Source: Flavobacteriales bacterium (GTDB lineage: Bacteria > Bacteroidota > Bacteroidia > Flavobacteriales > Flavobacteriaceae). From it: a DNA stretch of 5,304 bases. This document shows positions 5,287-5,304 of this stretch, in pieces. The notes below the pieces were generated by a model. The model was not told where the DNA came from, did not search any database, and saw only the letters and a list, made by a program, of their open reading frames with translations. The DNA is taken from assembly GCA_027003085.1 (NCBI GenBank), contig JALWYR010000146.1:1-5304 (forward strand). Reading direction: 5' to 3'. The position numbers were made by a program, and so were the translations under genes. Each line of letters starts with the position of its first letter. Position 1 is the stretch's first letter.

Positions 5287-5304
5287 GTTTGGCGCGCGAT
5301 AAAT

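Larger units (their letters stand above)
5050..5299. repeat. GC-rich structured intergenic element, possibly a dispersed Bacteroidota repeat
   Basis: From ten bases after the lipoprotein stop, the DNA starts with eight T residues (5050-5057), then GGGCGCCCC, and stays near 70% G+C by my hand count (169 of 240 in 5061-5300) until an AT-rich edge at 5299. No convincing protein frame is present on either strand. The segment contains two potentially folded arms (5065-5139 and 5139-5286), and GCGCC at 5060-5064 can pair with GGCGC at 5291-5295, enclosing both. The order T-run, GGGCG-CCC, GTCGGGCTGTCCGCT, a long hairpin, then CCGCTCCCATCCCT resembles dispersed intergenic sequences I recall from Bacteroidota genomes, but I cannot confirm copies from one window. 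It could be a non-coding RNA, a REP-like repeat or a miniature mobile element. The strand of any transcript is unknown. Confidence 0.5.

Noticed and set aside
5041..5304. CRISPR array, tRNA or a protein-coding gene in the right-end stretch
   Set aside because: No regularly spaced repeats, no cloverleaf with the conserved T-loop, and no frame with a plausible protein on either strand.

Overview
The window looks like part of a Bacteroidota chromosome. The evidence is a PorT-family gene (a type IX secretion component confined to this phylum) placed directly after ubiE, TAnnTTTG-type promoter elements instead of sigma70 hexamers, and start codons without clear Shine-Dalgarno sequences. Coding DNA is roughly half G+C. 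I cannot place it below phylum level.

Layout. Positions 1-92 (minus) hold the first 30 codons of an exported or membrane-anchored protein that runs off the left edge. Next to it, on the same strand, lies a ZIP-family metal transporter (107-871). A 78-bp divergent promoter region (872-949) separates this from a five-gene plus-strand run: a BadF/BadG-type sugar kinase, probably acting on N-acetylglucosamine (950-1792); the menaquinone methyltransferase ubiE (1844-2575, starting 24 nt inside the longest reading frame); porT (2580-3281); peptide deformylase def (3318-3893); and a lipoprotein substrate-binding protein for iron-complex or cobalamin uptake (3898-5040). The ubiE-porT and def-lipoprotein gaps are 4 nt each, so both pairs are probably co-transcribed. 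A good promoter element lies in the 36-nt gap before def.

How the genes fit together. Most products are housekeeping or envelope functions: amino-sugar salvage, respiratory quinone synthesis, protein secretion, N-terminal protein maturation and metal or cofactor uptake. They do not form one pathway. The substrate-binding lipoprotein has no permease or ATPase gene within the window.

The least ordinary part is the right end (5050-5299). After eight T residues the composition jumps to about 70% G+C, no convincing gene is present, and the DNA can fold into a long, interrupted but very regular hairpin (5139-5286) beside a second, smaller folded arm. Its layout resembles, from memory only, a family of dispersed intergenic elements in Bacteroidota genomes whose function I do not know. 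This is the best candidate here for something poorly described.
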